Shown here: in pieces, positions 21,716-34,365 of the stretch
Layout: every line of letters starts with the position of its first letter
Position numbering within the stretch: the first letter of the stretch is position 1
Assembly (NCBI GenBank): GCA_029204045.2
Contig: JAQNDB010000280.1
Span: 37,675-101,674, forward strand
From: Tillandsia leiboldiana
Taxonomy: Eukaryota > Streptophyta > Magnoliopsida > Poales > Bromeliaceae
DNA: 64,000 nt
Direction of reading: 5' to 3'
The notes under the pieces: generated by a model
The model's database searches: none
What the model was told of the DNA's origin: nothing
Seen by the model: the letters and a program-made list of their open reading frames with translations, nothing else
Made by a program: the position numbers and the translations under genes

Positions 21716-23941
21716 TTCTACCCCCCTTAAAATAAGTTTCGTCCTCGAAACTTGAATCTATCTCGACTCAAAGTTGATCGAATAAGAGGGATTACGCCCC
21801 TAAACGCTGGGCTCACCAAAACTACACGAACAGCTCATTCGTGGATCCCCATTTCCAACCAGGGGAAATCTCAAACCTGATGTCTGGCCATTTTCACTAA
21901 GTAGGCGAAAGACACCGCTGAGCACTTGCTCTCTCAATTGCCACGAATGACCCAATCTTTGTTTGCGAAATTTCCACTTTAATTTCGCCATCATCTTTTT
22001 CACAACGAGGTTGCATCTGCAACCAGTTACACTTACCGCATTTTCCGGTCGCTCAGCTGCCTAATGTGGAGGGCAAAGGCCAATCCACGAGTTCTCAGCC
22101 ATCACACACGCTACTAGCGCTCTGAGTCCAGGGGTTATCAGCTACCCCGCTACCTCGGACCACTAATAGGTTCACAAACCACGGTCCAACAGGGGCCTAT
22201 AGCCCATAACTAGTCCGATACTGTACAATGGCTCTCACTAGTCCACAGACCCAATCGTCATACTGGTAGATCCTCACTTAGGATTACTACACCCACACTC
22301 CCACTAGGAGCTACAGTACCTCAATCACCACTAGCTCTACGGCCTGGTCATATCACACTCTCAGTGTACTAATCTCAGTGTACTAATAGCCTCAATGCTC
22401 ACACGTGGCATTCCACGTTCCCGGGTCATCGCTCGGACTACCGTCCCGACCAAATCTCTATCATGCCCCGCCATCAGGTCTCGGGCCGCTGTCTCTCACA
22501 GCCGACTGCGCCTGCCCACTGGGCTACAGGCCCACAGTCCACAAACATGGTCCAGGCACGGATCGTCCCCAAGCGAACCCGCTAATCGTCGCCACGCGAC
22601 CACTATGCCCACTGAGCAGAACCGACTAACCAGTCGTCAATCCACGACCCAAAACTCTCTATCAACTCTGGCCACACTGGGCATAGGCTAATGTGCCTCC
22701 TAATCAGCTCTCTCTGGCTAAACGATAACTGTGCTCCATGAGCACCCAAACAGTTGGGCGTCCTACGCCCCTACGCTAACTTGCGTAATCCAGAATGTTA
22801 AGCAACTTGCTTAAACACGCGCGTAACTCCTGTACACCTCTCCCAACTGGGTTGAGGCACCAAAAATAACTGTCCACCAACTCTGGTGATCAACTCGCAA
22901 AGACTACGGTGGCAACCCTTGCCATTACACCGATTCATCAGAACGGCGCCACAAAACTCTCGCTCTTTCGAGAGGTTCCCGCATCCTGAAGCCTACTCTG
23001 GGCCTCACCAACTCTACTATGCGGCAACACAGCCACAGTTGTCGCGCCACACGGTTTACTACCGTCATCAGGGGCAAATTCACGCCGCCAGGCTCGTAAA
23101 TCTTTCTTGCCCTAACCCTCAGGGCACTGCAACTTGGCTCTCGCGACATAGCGATCACCATTTACCTCGCGAGTCGGTCTCTTACTGGACCTTACTAACC
23201 ATACTTTGCCAGCAACCTAGCTGACACAAGCGTAAAACACCCTATGCTGAAGGTGTTGGCTGCGCCGACAAAAGTTCGGCGGCCACAGCCATTTCTTTAC
23301 TGTCGCCCCTACGGGCGGCGACGCCGTATACCTATGCGTCATTTATGCAGCCTCAACTTGTTGCGCTATCAGTCACTGGAGCCCATCTATCTGCTCCAAC
23401 TGTCACGCTGACGTTACTCTTAGGCGTCGAAACCTGTCTTCCTGTCGGCGGGGAATTTCCGCCGACGGCAAGAAGTCTGACCTGCTGCTGGATCACTCCA
23501 ACAGATGCGGTTTCCTGCTATCGCAGCTCGTATACGTCGTTTGACCCCGAGCCCTCTCGTGACTCGGGTCAAAACAGGTGCGTCTCCCTATGTGGTGTCA
23601 TCGCTAATATGCACACCACAACGACACAACCAGCCCAAATTTAGCCATTTGAGCAACGCGCAGTCTATACACCGACAGAAAGGCTCGTCGACCCAATCAT
23701 GCGAAAGTATAAGAGGGTACTCCTTTTCATCTCCAACATTACGTTGTCGGCCGCCAACGTAATATTCGAAGAATGAAAGCTCGTCGCCCTCGATCAGTCC
23801 CAACATCCTTTTTGGGAACAACAATAACCAATCAAATACTTTCGCCCAATAATCCACACTCTCTCGTGCCTAAACCCTAGAGTCTCCCTAAGGTTTGCTA
23901 ACCACCTAGGACTACTCCTAGGCTCCGATACCACTCTAATC
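21716..23941 (-). mobile_element. Family B2 internal region, non-coding (non-autonomous element)
   Basis: 2226 bp between two B LTRs. Minus-strand order, reading right to left: primer site (23921-23933), non-coding sequence, then a polypurine tract (GGGGGGTAGAA on the minus strand) next to the left LTR. I see no gag, protease, RT or integrase motif in any frame; the longest frames here (99-112 codons) have no recognisable motif. B must use proteins of another gypsy element; A or C are candidates because they share the primer site and the LTR end CGTGACA (inference). Confidence 0.85.
23921..23933 (-). promoter_or_regulatory. Primer binding site of B2
   Basis: Plus-strand GGCTCCGATACCA is the complement of TGGTATCGGAGCC, tRNA-Met type, 8 bases from the LTR at 23942. 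It shows that the LTR to its right is the 5' LTR of a minus-strand element. Confidence 0.88.
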
Positions 23942-25386
23942 TGTCACGCCCAGAGTCCGCCAATTTGTACGGTTCGGGCACGCCAACAGACCCGCCAATC
24001 GGGTATGACCTTTCACTACCCGAAAGGAACGGTAACATCCATAGTAACACAACAAGTGTATGCGGAAGCTCAATATCAGAGTACTAAAAATCACTATAAA
24101 TTTAAACTTTCATTCAATAACAAACAGTTAAAGCGGAAATGAAAGCATATAAGAGTGAACCATAACTTAAATTTATTACACTTTACATCTCTGAACTTGC
24201 AAATAAAATTATTACAATTCCTTTACATAAATTCCTCACCATACAGAGTTCACTCAAGAAATATATAAAAGGGATACCTCTGCTAGACCCTCTAGGTCTC
24301 TATGCTGCTGGGCTCTTGCCCCTGTCGTATGCCTCGCCGTCTGCATCTGATCCGTCGCGATCGCTGCATCCATACCTGAACCTGTGGGGGGGGAGTCACC
24401 CAAGGGGTGTGAGAACTACGACAGAGTTCCCAGTGGGTTCAACCACCGAGAAAAAGTGTCCTACACCACTTGGTCCAATGGAAGCAATAATAATAGTGCT
24501 AGGAAACTAAATCCTCAATATCAAAATGCAGCTATGCAATATAACATATCACTACACTATCTGTGTATAACCATCTACCCAGCACTACTCTGTCTAGCCA
24601 CACTAGGCAACTAACCACCAACTCGGCCACTAAGCCGCTGTATACTGGGTTACCCTAACCCGGCCACCTTGGTCACTCTCTGTTCTTCTTATTCTTTACC
24701 CTATGGTGGTTTAATTTAAGTTAACCCTCAGAAATTCTTATCCAACGGGCCCCAGCCCGGTAGTCCTGCTACCATCAGATAAGATTTCTAAGGTTGCCGA
24801 TAACACTCGCAAGTGTTACCCCGTCCTGCCGGGGGGACTTGTCATACGGGACACTGCCCGATAGGGTCACTGCCCAACTCTGACAAGAGTACTCTAGAAC
24901 CTGTCATACGGGTCGCTGCCCGGGAGAGGGACCCTGTCCAACTCCGACAGTTGTACGTTCACCCCCGGAGGTACGCCCATTTTATCTTTTTCTTTTCTTT
25001 TCTTTCTCTTTTCTTTTCTTTCTCTTTTCTTTCTCTTTTACTTTAGCACTTGGCCTCTTTGCTCTTAACACTTGTTTTTCTGTCTTATACGAGCCTGTAG
25101 CTCCCTTTTTGCCACTGGCAATCTCTTTCTTTAAGCATTTAGCTCTTTACTTTCACTTTTAGCCTTTCGAAAGTACCTCGTCCGACGGGTCACTGCCCAG
25201 GGAGTCCTTCTCCACAATGACGAGTCTCAAATTCGAAGGCGCCCTTTACATTCTCGATATGCTCTTTTAGCCGCTTTTAGCGTGCTATTAAACTTTACCT
25301 TTTACATTTATTACCTCTTATCCTAGGTCGTGCCATAAGGATAATTAGAGAGTATCCTGGACTCTTAAACATTTCACCTTCATTTA

Positions 25387-26509
25387 TTTAACTCAAATTG
25401 AAGTTAAAGTTATTGTCCATTTGCCCAGACACCCTATGACTTTCTAGGGTTATATTTGATCAACTCTTTAACCTTGGGATCTTATCCCACTTTCCTGATT
25501 CCTCATTGAATCCTAGAGTTAACTTAACTCTATTTTCCTGTTCCACTATTAACTTAGAGTTACATCGACTCTAATTTCCTGTTTTCCCTTCATGTCTCCA
25601 CACTTGACCCATTTTTCCCTTCTCTTGATTCCTTACTGAATCCTAGAGTTAACTTAACTCTATTTTTCTGTTCCACTTTTAGCTTAGAGTTACACTGACT
25701 CTAATCTCCTGTTCCACTTTTATCTTAGAGTTACACTGACTCTAATTTCCTGTCTGTGAGTTTAAACTCCTCTGGATCACCTTAGGTTCCCTTTACCTAA
25801 GTTCCATGTCATACTCATCCTAGAGTTCATTGACTCTATGTTGATCACTAGTTCACCTTAGGTCCCCTTTACCTAAGTTCCATGTCATACTCATCCTAGA
25901 GTTCCTTGACTCTATGTTGAACACTAGTTCTCCTTAGGTTCTCTTTACCTAAGTTCCATGTCATACTCATCCTAGAGTTCCTTGACTCTATGTTGAACAC
26001 TAGTTCTCCTTAGGTTCTCTTTACCTAAGTTCCATGTCATATACACCTAGAGTTTTCTGACTCTATGTTGATCACTCTATCCAGTGTCCTTAGGTTATCA
26101 CCTAAGACCATGCCACTCATCCTTCCTAGGATAACTCCTAAGTTGATGTCACTCGTCAAACCCCTAAACTAGGTTTTCTCCTAGTCTTACTACCAACAAG
26201 TTCTGTTCCCTTATGTCACATGATTCCTAGGGTTGTACCCTAACATGATCACAGTCATCAAATAATTACTCATTTCTACGCATGCAATTATTTTCATATC
26301 CATCATAAAAATAATATTTATCCTCTAAGTCCTTTTTGCACATGAAAATGAATTATCTTCTTTTGGCAACTGACAGTTGCATTTATCATCTGTGTCCATC
26401 TACACTTACAAATTTATCCCTTATTGTGGATAAATCATAAATATCACTTTTCCTCTAAATTTCTCTACACATGCACATATATCATTTGTTATTGGCAACC
26501 AACAGTTGC
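25387..26509 (-). repeat. Serial short inverted repeats in the B2 LTR
   Basis: At least fifteen hairpin-forming units follow one another. Examples: TTTAACT/AGTTAAA (25387-25408), TAGAGTTAA/TTAACTCTA (25514-25532 and 25644-25662), TTAGAGT/ACTCTAA (25554-25574, 25684-25704, 25725-25745), palindrome GAGTTTAAACTC (25758-25769), CTTAGGT/ACCTAAG (25781-25801 and 26089-26106), TAGAGT/ACTCTA (25821-25838), ACTAGG/CCTAGT (26168-26185), TAGGGT/ACCCTA (26228-26242), GCAACTG/CAGTTGC (26366-26380), TTTATCC/GGATAAA (26413-26434), GCAAC/GTTGC (26495-26509). Loops are 1-8 bases. No coding. Confidence 0.8.
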
Positions 26510-26719
26510 TCTTTTCATCTGTGTTCCTCTAAACATGCAATCTTATTCATAATTACCTAACGCCTCTAACAGGCTACTATCATACTTCGAATCGAAAAGC
26601 AAAGGAGCAAGGGGAGAGGTCACCCATTTTCGGCAGAATTTCCCACCTTGTGGTGTCCCCAATTGCTCGTAGACACTTGCAATTGGTCTCCGCGCGATTC
26701 CACTTGTCTCCTCGAGCTT

Positions 26720-27250
26720 GCACGCAAAACGGTGCACCTCCCTCGAGTCCGCACGCAAAACGGTGCACGTCCTACAATCCTGCACGCAAAACGATGCATG
26801 TCATTAAAAATCCATACGTAAAAAATGGTGCGCGCCACTTCAGCCGGCACGCAAAACGATGCGCGGCAACACGATCTGCACGCGAAATGGTGCACGTACC
26901 TCAAATCTGCACGCAAAACGGTGCACGTCTGACTGTAGGGTTGCACGCAAAACGGTGCATATTTTTCTATCCCTGCACGAAAAATGATGTATAATATTAG
27001 GGTCGGCACGCAAATCGGTGCGCAACAACACGATCGGCACGCAAAACGGTGCACGTACCTCAAATCTGCACGCAAAACGGTGCACGTCTTTTCTAACCCT
27101 GCACGAAAAACGATGCATAATATTAGGGTCGGCACGCAAAACGGTGCGCGTTAAATTGATCGGCACGCAAAATGAGACGCGCCAAAAATACCCGCGACAG
27201 TCCGTGCAGCAACGGTACAGTAGAACTCGGTCCCTAACACGCAAAACGGC
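26720..27250 (-). repeat. 31-34-bp tandem array of GCAC-GCAAAACG-GTGC units in the B2 LTR
   Basis: About seventeen units, each with GCAC and GTGC arms around GCAAAACG. Measured unit starts: 26720, 26751, 26782, 26814, 26847, 26878, 26909, 26943, 26975, 27006. A higher-order period of 159 bp (five units) is visible from GTACCTCAAATCTGC at 26896 and 27055. Frames through it translate to repeats such as RFACR; I regard these as non-genic. Confidence 0.85.
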
Positions 27251-28242
27251 ACGGGGTTAAATCTAATGTCCAAACTGATGCCTCAAAATTGTGCCAAAAA
27301 TACCGTAAAAATAAAGCGCGGGACTTACCCGACCGCGCCGCCGCCGTCAAAACGCCCCCAATCGAAAGCCTCGCGCGCTCCACGAGACCCACGACGCCAC
27401 GCCGCAACACCTCCCAACCTCTCCCTCACTCTCCCTCACTCTCGGTTGGAGAAGAAAGGAAAAAGGATAAAAAACGGAGATGCGGGGAGGAAGAAGAAGA
27501 AGAAAAGGAGGGAGAGAGGGAAGGATGGTCCACGGACCACCGGTCTACGGTGCACCCGTCGGTCTACTAGACCCAGTCGGGTGCACCCGGTCCAGGCACG
27601 CACGCCCACCTGGCGCCCCCTGTTGACCCGCGCCCAAGTGCGCTCCAGCTGTGCGCCTCGCGCAGCGCGCCGTGCGTCTTGGAAATCCGTTTTCGTCCCG
27701 TTTTCTGTCCATTTTTCGTCCGTTTCCGTCCAAATTTGACAGACGACTTCGTTTCAGCTTAATTTATCACAGAAAATTTTAAATTTTCAGTTTGGGCCAT
27801 TTCTGGGTCACCAAAAGCCTCGCTGTATCTAAAATCATTGGCGGACCCCGTTCTCACAATCCAGGTATCCGATCAACCCGAAATTTTTACTGGGACCTTA
27901 AAACATAATTACACAACTCCCGTAATTTTCTCAGAATTTTTTGACACTGTTGGCGGAGCCCGTTCGCACTATCCGGCCTCCGATTAACGCGAAACTTTTT
28001 CTGTGGCCTTAAAACATATTTACGGGGCTCCCGTAATTTTCTCGGAATTTTCCGACACTGTGAATTTTCCACTAAAAATCTGGGCCCTCTTTCTCCAATA
28101 AATTTTTAGATCTCTCCATTTTAACCCGAATTGGGCCCAACTCGCGTCCACATATTCTTTACTTCCCTAACTTTCATAACACTAGTATTTTATACCACCT
28201 TTATTTACATTTATTTATGTGCCGAAAATCCGGTACTTTACA

Positions 28243-29983
28243 ATATCCAATGAGGTGCTGTCGAGGTTGGCGCGGTTCCCAAAACCACTTCAATCTCAAT
28301 CTCTATCTCCCTAACCGGCGGCATCATCATCAGCTCAGGTGGACTCACACCCGGGATCTCACGGGCAACAGGGATATCCTTGAGTCCCGGTGCCGCCGTA
28401 AGCACCTCTCACACTGTCGCTGTAACCTGTGCGCTCTAACTGTCGCAACAAACAAGCCTCCTCTTGTCTGCCTCGCAGAAGGTCATAGCCCTCTCTCTCT
28501 GTAATCAAACATCATGTGGTACTGTGCCAACCAATCCCAAGCACTTGGTCAAAACACCGAACTGACACAAATACCAAAAGTCTGCCGGTATAACTCGCGG
28601 CCTCAACTGCACTGGACATAATCCACAAGCCTCCTCCACATGCACAACACCAACAGTAACCTGTACCTCTAGTCCATGTGGTAACGACTCTGCCTCTAGT
28701 CCATGTAGGGATGAAAACCGCTCCACTCCGACTGCTGTGATGAAATCACACCTACGACCACTCGTTCCACTGCCGTGGTGCCCTCCAACCAGGCGGCACA
28801 GACTCATCCGCTCAATGCAGGTGGTCGTCGTTCAATCTGCCAAAAAATATCTAGACCAATCAAATAGGGAGCACGACCTCTGCCTCTGCTCACTCTAAGG
28901 CGACGAATGCGGCCCTCAACAGATAACATATCCATGCTACCGCTGCTGCTGATACCGATGCTAAAGCTGCCATCGGGGTCCACCCGACCTCAGGCGTCTC
29001 AGAAATCCACTATCCTGGAAAGGAAATCGGGAAGGCCTCTGCCGACTGATCTGTCCTCCATCACCTAGCGCCAAGCGCCTCTATCCAGAACTCCCTCTGG
29101 CGGCAGATCCCAGCCCAAAGGAACTGCAATGCCACGCTCCATACACAACGCCTACTCATCGGGGCGTCCTAAATCCGTAATGGAGGGACCGAATGAGCTG
29201 AAAGGTATCCTGGCGCAATCCACTCCCCGTCACACATATCCTATGCGCCTCGTCCCTCTGAACATGGAGCGTGCAGTTCAGTAACTGCATAAACTCTCTG
29301 GCACAGGGAGGCTCTCAAATAGTCTCTCCATCACCACCAATCACGATTCTGCCTCCAAAGGCTCCAAGCTCAATCCTACGAATCGGGGTGGTTCATCTAT
29401 CAAAACTGGCTCAATAGATCGATCATGTCCCACAGCTCATCTGCTGTCAACTGTCCACCCTGCCTCGGTGCCTCAGCACCAACGTTGGCAGGAAGGGGGC
29501 TACTCAGTGCTCCGACAACTGTGTCACTAAAACCAGCTGCTCACTCCGCCACTGCTATGCCTCTAACAATCCTGTCATCTGGGTCCAGAGCTCTTTGACC
29601 TCAATCTGGGTATCCGGCCCAAATCCAACCGCTCAAGCTCAATTGCTGCGACAGGATGCACACGGGTCAAAACCCAGCGTCGGGGAGACACTACTCACCA
29701 CGACAAACCGCAAAACAGCACACAACAACCACTCGACCCAATCTAGCGAAAGTCTAGAGCTTGTCACCCATTCCGCAGCATTATGTTATCTGCAGCCAAC
29801 ATAATCACTTAGGAGAATAAACATGCCAATCACTCATCCCATCCCTTGGGAGAGGTATAAAACTCAATCAGGATTCTCACTATAAATCACGACTCTTACG
29901 AAGTCATCCAAGGGTCAAACCATAAGCCTAGGGTTTTTAAGTCCATCATGACCTACAACCTAGGCTCTGATACCACTCTAATC
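28243..29983 (-). pseudogene. Family C1 gag-protease-early RT remnant
   Basis: Minus-strand gypsy interior next to the primer-site complement at 29963-29975. From right to left it matches the A2 leader (the gatgac...gtgattt stretch near 29890-29910), a gag start region (MERLFESL-like, near 29320-29340), then a protease tail in the 100-codon frame 28505-28807 (SLHGLEAESLPHGLEVQV and CPVQLRPRVIPADF, compare A2 SLHGIEVVSLSHALEVQI). At 28262-28420 the protease-RT linker aligns closely with A2 14750-14890. Many stops and shifts make it non-functional. It ends abruptly at 28243 against the B2 LTR, so B2 inserted into C1 RT; the rest of C1 lies beyond the gap. Confidence 0.8.
29963..29975 (-). promoter_or_regulatory. 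Primer binding site of C1
   Basis: GGCTCTGATACCA is the complement of TGGTATCAGAGCC (tRNA-iMet), 8 bases left of the LTR starting at 29984. Confidence 0.88.
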
Positions 29984-30789
29984 TGTCACGCCCCGGGGTC
30001 GAAACTACGACCCGGGCTCGCCAACAGATCCGCCGCCTATGCAAAACCCCGCATAGGCGAAGCGTCCTACCTGCAAGAAAAGGTACTACAGCTAAACAGA
30101 TATCAGAGCTATAAAAATAAAACTGTTGTAAAACTAAAAACCAACCATCTGTATAACTGGAAATAATAATACAATATCCATCTCCCAAATATGATCATAT
30201 ACAAAATCCTCTGATACAATAACCCAGAACTCAATAGGGAGGTAAACTGAAATAATACATCAGTGTACAGGCTCTCAGTACAAGTCAGATCCTCATAATA
30301 CAATGATCTCTCAAAAGTGAAAATAAAATAATCTACTGACTGTACTCAGGAACTCCAATAAAGGGGTACTGCTACTCTCCACAGATGGGTAGGGATCTAG
30401 CTCGCGACTCCCTCGCCGCGAACAGCAACCACAAAATCAGCAACACCCGCTAAGACTCTGCAAAACAAAGGAGAGGACAGAAAAAGGAGGGGGAAGACCC
30501 CCAACGGGTGTGAGAACTACACCAAAAGGGAGTTCTTAGTAGGTACCACCACCAGGCCCGACGATCTGCCCACTAAGTCTACTAGAGGCATAAGATAACC
30601 AAGCAGTAAAAACTGAATAAGAAAGCTGGAGATACTCTACATCTACCATGCCTCTATCTAAATGCTCAAATGGGGAAAACCAATGAAAGGTATGCAACCA
30701 CTCGCACACGAGGTGCACAATCGACCCAATCTAGCTGACTGCCATATCTGGTCCAGTCAAGCCTGCGCCTCCCTAGTGTATCAACATAG
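29984..30789 (-). mobile_element. C1 5' LTR, fragment 1
   Basis: Starts TGTCACGCCCCGGGGTCG and matches the C2 LTR from 59401 (CGACCCGGGCTCGCCAACAG; the CGCATAGGCGAAGCGTCC block). Interrupted at 30789 by a solo B LTR; the last five bases, CATAG, are the target duplication. It includes the GAGAACT/AGTTCT hairpin around 30511-30536. Confidence 0.9.
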
Positions 30790-32329
30790 TGTCACGCCCC
30801 GAGTCCGCCAATTTGTACGGTTCGGGCACGCCAACAGACCCGCCAATCGGGTAAGACCTTTTCCTACCCGAAAGGAACGGTAACATCCATAATAACACAA
30901 CAAGTGTATGCGGAAGCTCAATATCAGAGTACTAAAATCACTACAAATTTAAAACTTTCATTCAACAACAATTAGTTAATGCGGAAATGAAAGCATACCA
31001 GAGTGAACCATAACTTAAATTTATTACACTTTACATTTCTGAACTTGCAAATAAAATTATTACAATTCTTTTACATCATTTCCTCACCATACAAGGTTCA
31101 CTCGAGAAATATAAAAATGGGATACCTCTGCTAGACCCTCTAGGTCTCTATGCTGCTGGGCCCTTGCCCCTGTCGTATACCTCGCCGTCTGCCTCTGAAC
31201 CGTCGCGATCGCTGCATCCATACCTGAACCTGTGGGGGGGGAGTCACCCAAGGGGTGTGAGAACTACGACAGAGTTCCCAGTGGGTTCAACCACCGAGAA
31301 AAAGTGTCCTACACCACTTGGTCCAATGGAAGCAATAATAATAGTGCTAGGAAACTAAATCCTCAATATCAAAATGCAGCTATGCAATATAACATATCAC
31401 TACACTATTTGTGTATAACCATCTACCCAGCACTACTCTGTCTAGCCACACTAGGCAACTAACCACCAACTCGGCCACTAAGCCGCTGTATACTGGGTTA
31501 CCCTAACCCGGCCACCTTGGTCACTCTCTGTTCTTCTTATTCTTTACCCTATGGTGGTTTAATTTAAGTTAACCCTCAGAAATTTTATCCAACGGGCCCC
31601 AGCCCGGTAGTCCTGCTACCATCAGATAAGATTTCTAAGGTTGCCGATAACACTCGCAAGTGTTACCCCGTCCTGCCGGGGGGACTTGTCATACGGGACA
31701 CTGCCCGATAGGGTCACTGCCCAACTCTGACAAGAGTACTCTAGAACCTGTCATACGGGTCGCTGCCCGGGAGAGGGACCCTGTCCAACTCCGACAGTTG
31801 TACGTTCACCCCCGGAGGTACGCCCATTTTATCTTTTTCTTTTCTTTTCTTTCTCTTTTCTTTTCTTTCTCTTTTCTTTCTCTTTTACTTTAGCACTTGG
31901 CCGCTTTGCTCTTAACACTTGCTTTTCTGTCTTATACGAGCTTGTAGCTCCCTTTTTGCCACTGGCAATCTCTTTCTTTAAGCATTTAGCTCTTTACTTT
32001 CACTTTTAGCCTTTCGAAAGTACCTCGTCCGACGGGTCACTGCCCAGGGAGTCCTGCTCCACAATGACGAGTCTCAAATTCGAAGGCGCCCTTTACATTC
32101 TCGATATGCTCTTTTAGCCGCTTTTAGCTTGCTATTAAACTTTACCTTTTACATTTATTACCTCTTATCCTAGGTCTTGCCATAAGGATAATTAGAGAGT
32201 CTCCTGGACTCTTAAACATTTCACCTTCATTTATTTAACTCAAATTGAAGTTAAAGTTATTGTCCATTTGCCCAGACACCCTATGACTTTCTAGGGTTAT
32301 ATTTGATCAACTCTTTAACCTTGGGATCT

Positions 32330-33490
32330 TATCCCACTTTCCTGATTCCTCATTGAATCCTAGAGTTAACTTAACTCTATTTTCCTGTTCCACTATTAAC
32401 TTAGAGTTACATCGACTCTAATTTCCTGTTTTCCCTTTCATGTCTCCACACTTGATCCATTTTTCCCTTCTCTTGATTCCTTACTGAATCCTAGAGTTAA
32501 CTTAACTCTATTTTCCTGTTCCACTATTAACTTAGAGTTACATCGACTCTAATTTCCTGTTTTCCCTTTCATGTCTCCACACTTGATCCATTTTTCCCTT
32601 CTCTTGATTCCTTACTAAATCCTAGAGTTAACTTAACTCTATTTTTCTGTTCCACTTTTAGCTTAGAGTTACACTGACTCTAATCTCCTGTTCCACTTTT
32701 ATCTTAGAGTTACACTGACTCTAATTTCCTGTCTGTGAGTTTAAACTCCTCTGGATCACCTTAGGTTCCCTTTACCTAAGTTCCATGTCATACTCATCCT
32801 AGAGTTCCTTGACTCTATGTTGATCACTAGTTCACCTTAGGTCCCCTTTACCTAAGTTCCATGTCATACTCATCCTAGAGTTCCTTGACTCTATGTTGAT
32901 CACTAGTTCACCTTAGGTCCCCTTTACCTAAGTTCCATGTCATACTCATCCTAGAGTTTCTTGACTCTATGTTGAACACTAGTTCTCCTTAGGTTCTCTT
33001 TACCTAAGTTCCATGTCATATACACCTAGAGTTTTCTGACTCTATGTTGATCACTCTATCCAGTGTCCTTAGGTTATCACCTAAGACCATGCCACTCATC
33101 CTTCCTAGGATAACTCCTAAGTTGATGTCACTCGTCAAACCCCTAAACTAGGTTTTCTCCTAGTCTTACTACCAACAAGTTCTGTTCCCTTATGTCACAT
33201 GATTCCTAGGGTTGTACCCTAACATGATCACAGTCATCAAGTAATTACTCATTTCTACGCATGCAATTATTTTCATATCCATCATAAAATAATATTTATC
33301 CTCTAAGTCCTTTTTGCACATGAAAATGAATTATCTTCTTTTGGCAACTGACAGTTGCATTTATCATCTGTGTCCATCTACACATACAAATTTATCCCCT
33401 ATTGTGGATAAATCATAAATATCGCTTTTCCTCTAAATTTCTCTACACATGCACATATATCATCTGTTATTGGCAACCAACAGTTGCTCT
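32330..33490 (-). repeat. Inverted-repeat zone of solo LTR B3
   Basis: Same AGAGTTAAC/TTAACTCT, CTTAGGT/ACCTAAG and GCAAC/GTTGC hairpins as 25387-26509, with an extra about 130-bp tandem copy. Confidence 0.75.
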
Positions 33491-33696
33491 TTTCATCTGT
33501 GTTCCTCTAAACATGCAATCTTATTCATAATTACCTAACGCCTCTAACAGGCTACTATCATGCTTCGAATCGAAAAGCAAAGGAGCAAGGGGAGAGGTCA
33601 CCCATTTTCGGCAGAATTCCCCACCTTGTAGTGTACCCAATTGCTTGTAGACACTTGCAATTGGTCCCTGCGCGATTCCACTTGTCTCCTCGAGCT

Positions 33697-34365
33697 TGCA
33701 CGCAAAATGGTGCACCTCCCTCGAGTCCGCACGCAAAACGGTGCACGTCCTACAATCCTGCACGCAAAACGATGCATGTCATTAAAAAACCCGCACGCAA
33801 AACGGTGCGCGTCATTTTAGTCTGCACGCAAAACGGTGCGCGTTAAATCAACCGGCACGCAAAACGGTGCACGTACCTCGAATCTGCACGCAAAACGATG
33901 CACGATCTACTGTAGGGTTGCACGCAAGACGGTGCACGTTTTTCTAACCCTGTACGAAAAATGATGTATAATATTAGAAAGTGCACGCAAAACGATGCGC
34001 GACAACACAACCGACACGCAAAACGATACACGTACCTCAAATCTGCACGCAAAACGATGCACGTCTAACTGTAGGGTTGCACGCAAAACGGTGCATACTT
34101 TTTCTAGCCCTGCACGAAAAATGACGCACAATATTAGGATCGGCACGCAAAATGGTGCGCGTTAAATTGATCGGCACGCAAAACGGAGCACGTACCTCAA
34201 ATCTGCACGCAAAACGGTGCATGCTTCACTGTAGGGTTGCACGCAAAACGGTGCACTTTTCTCTAGCCCTGCACGCAAAATGATGCGTCATATTAGAGAC
34301 TGCACACAAAACGGTGCGCGATAACACAACCGGCACGCAAAACGAGACGCGCCAAAAATACTCGC
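33697..34365 (-). repeat. GCAC-GCAAAACG-GTGC array of solo LTR B3
   Basis: More than twenty units. GTACCTC markers at 33873, 34033 and 34192 give a higher-order period of 159-160 bp, three copies against two in the B2 LTR. Confidence 0.8.

Larger units (their letters stand above)
23942..28242 (-). mobile_element. Family B2 5' LTR (complete, 4301 bp)
   Basis: From TGTCACGCCCAGAG to CGGTACTTTACA on the plus strand. It contains the uninterrupted A target site at about 27424-27440. Internal features are a (TTTTC)-rich tract at 24980-25040, a dense inverted-repeat zone (25387-26509) and a 31-34-bp tandem array (26720-27250). It is followed by ATATC (28243-28247), one half of B2's expected target duplication; the other half lies beyond the gap. 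Confidence 0.92.

Noticed and set aside
26620..27135. 171-codon minus-strand frame rich in RFACR/CTVLRAD repeats (also 33843-34414)
   Set aside because: Translation of the 31-34-bp tandem array; parallel frames in all registers give similar repeats, and there is no start context or conserved length.
26720..27250. CRISPR-like appearance of regularly spaced repeats
   Set aside because: The DNA is a plant LTR, the units are degenerate, intervening sequence is itself repeated in a 159-bp superunit, and there are no cas genes.
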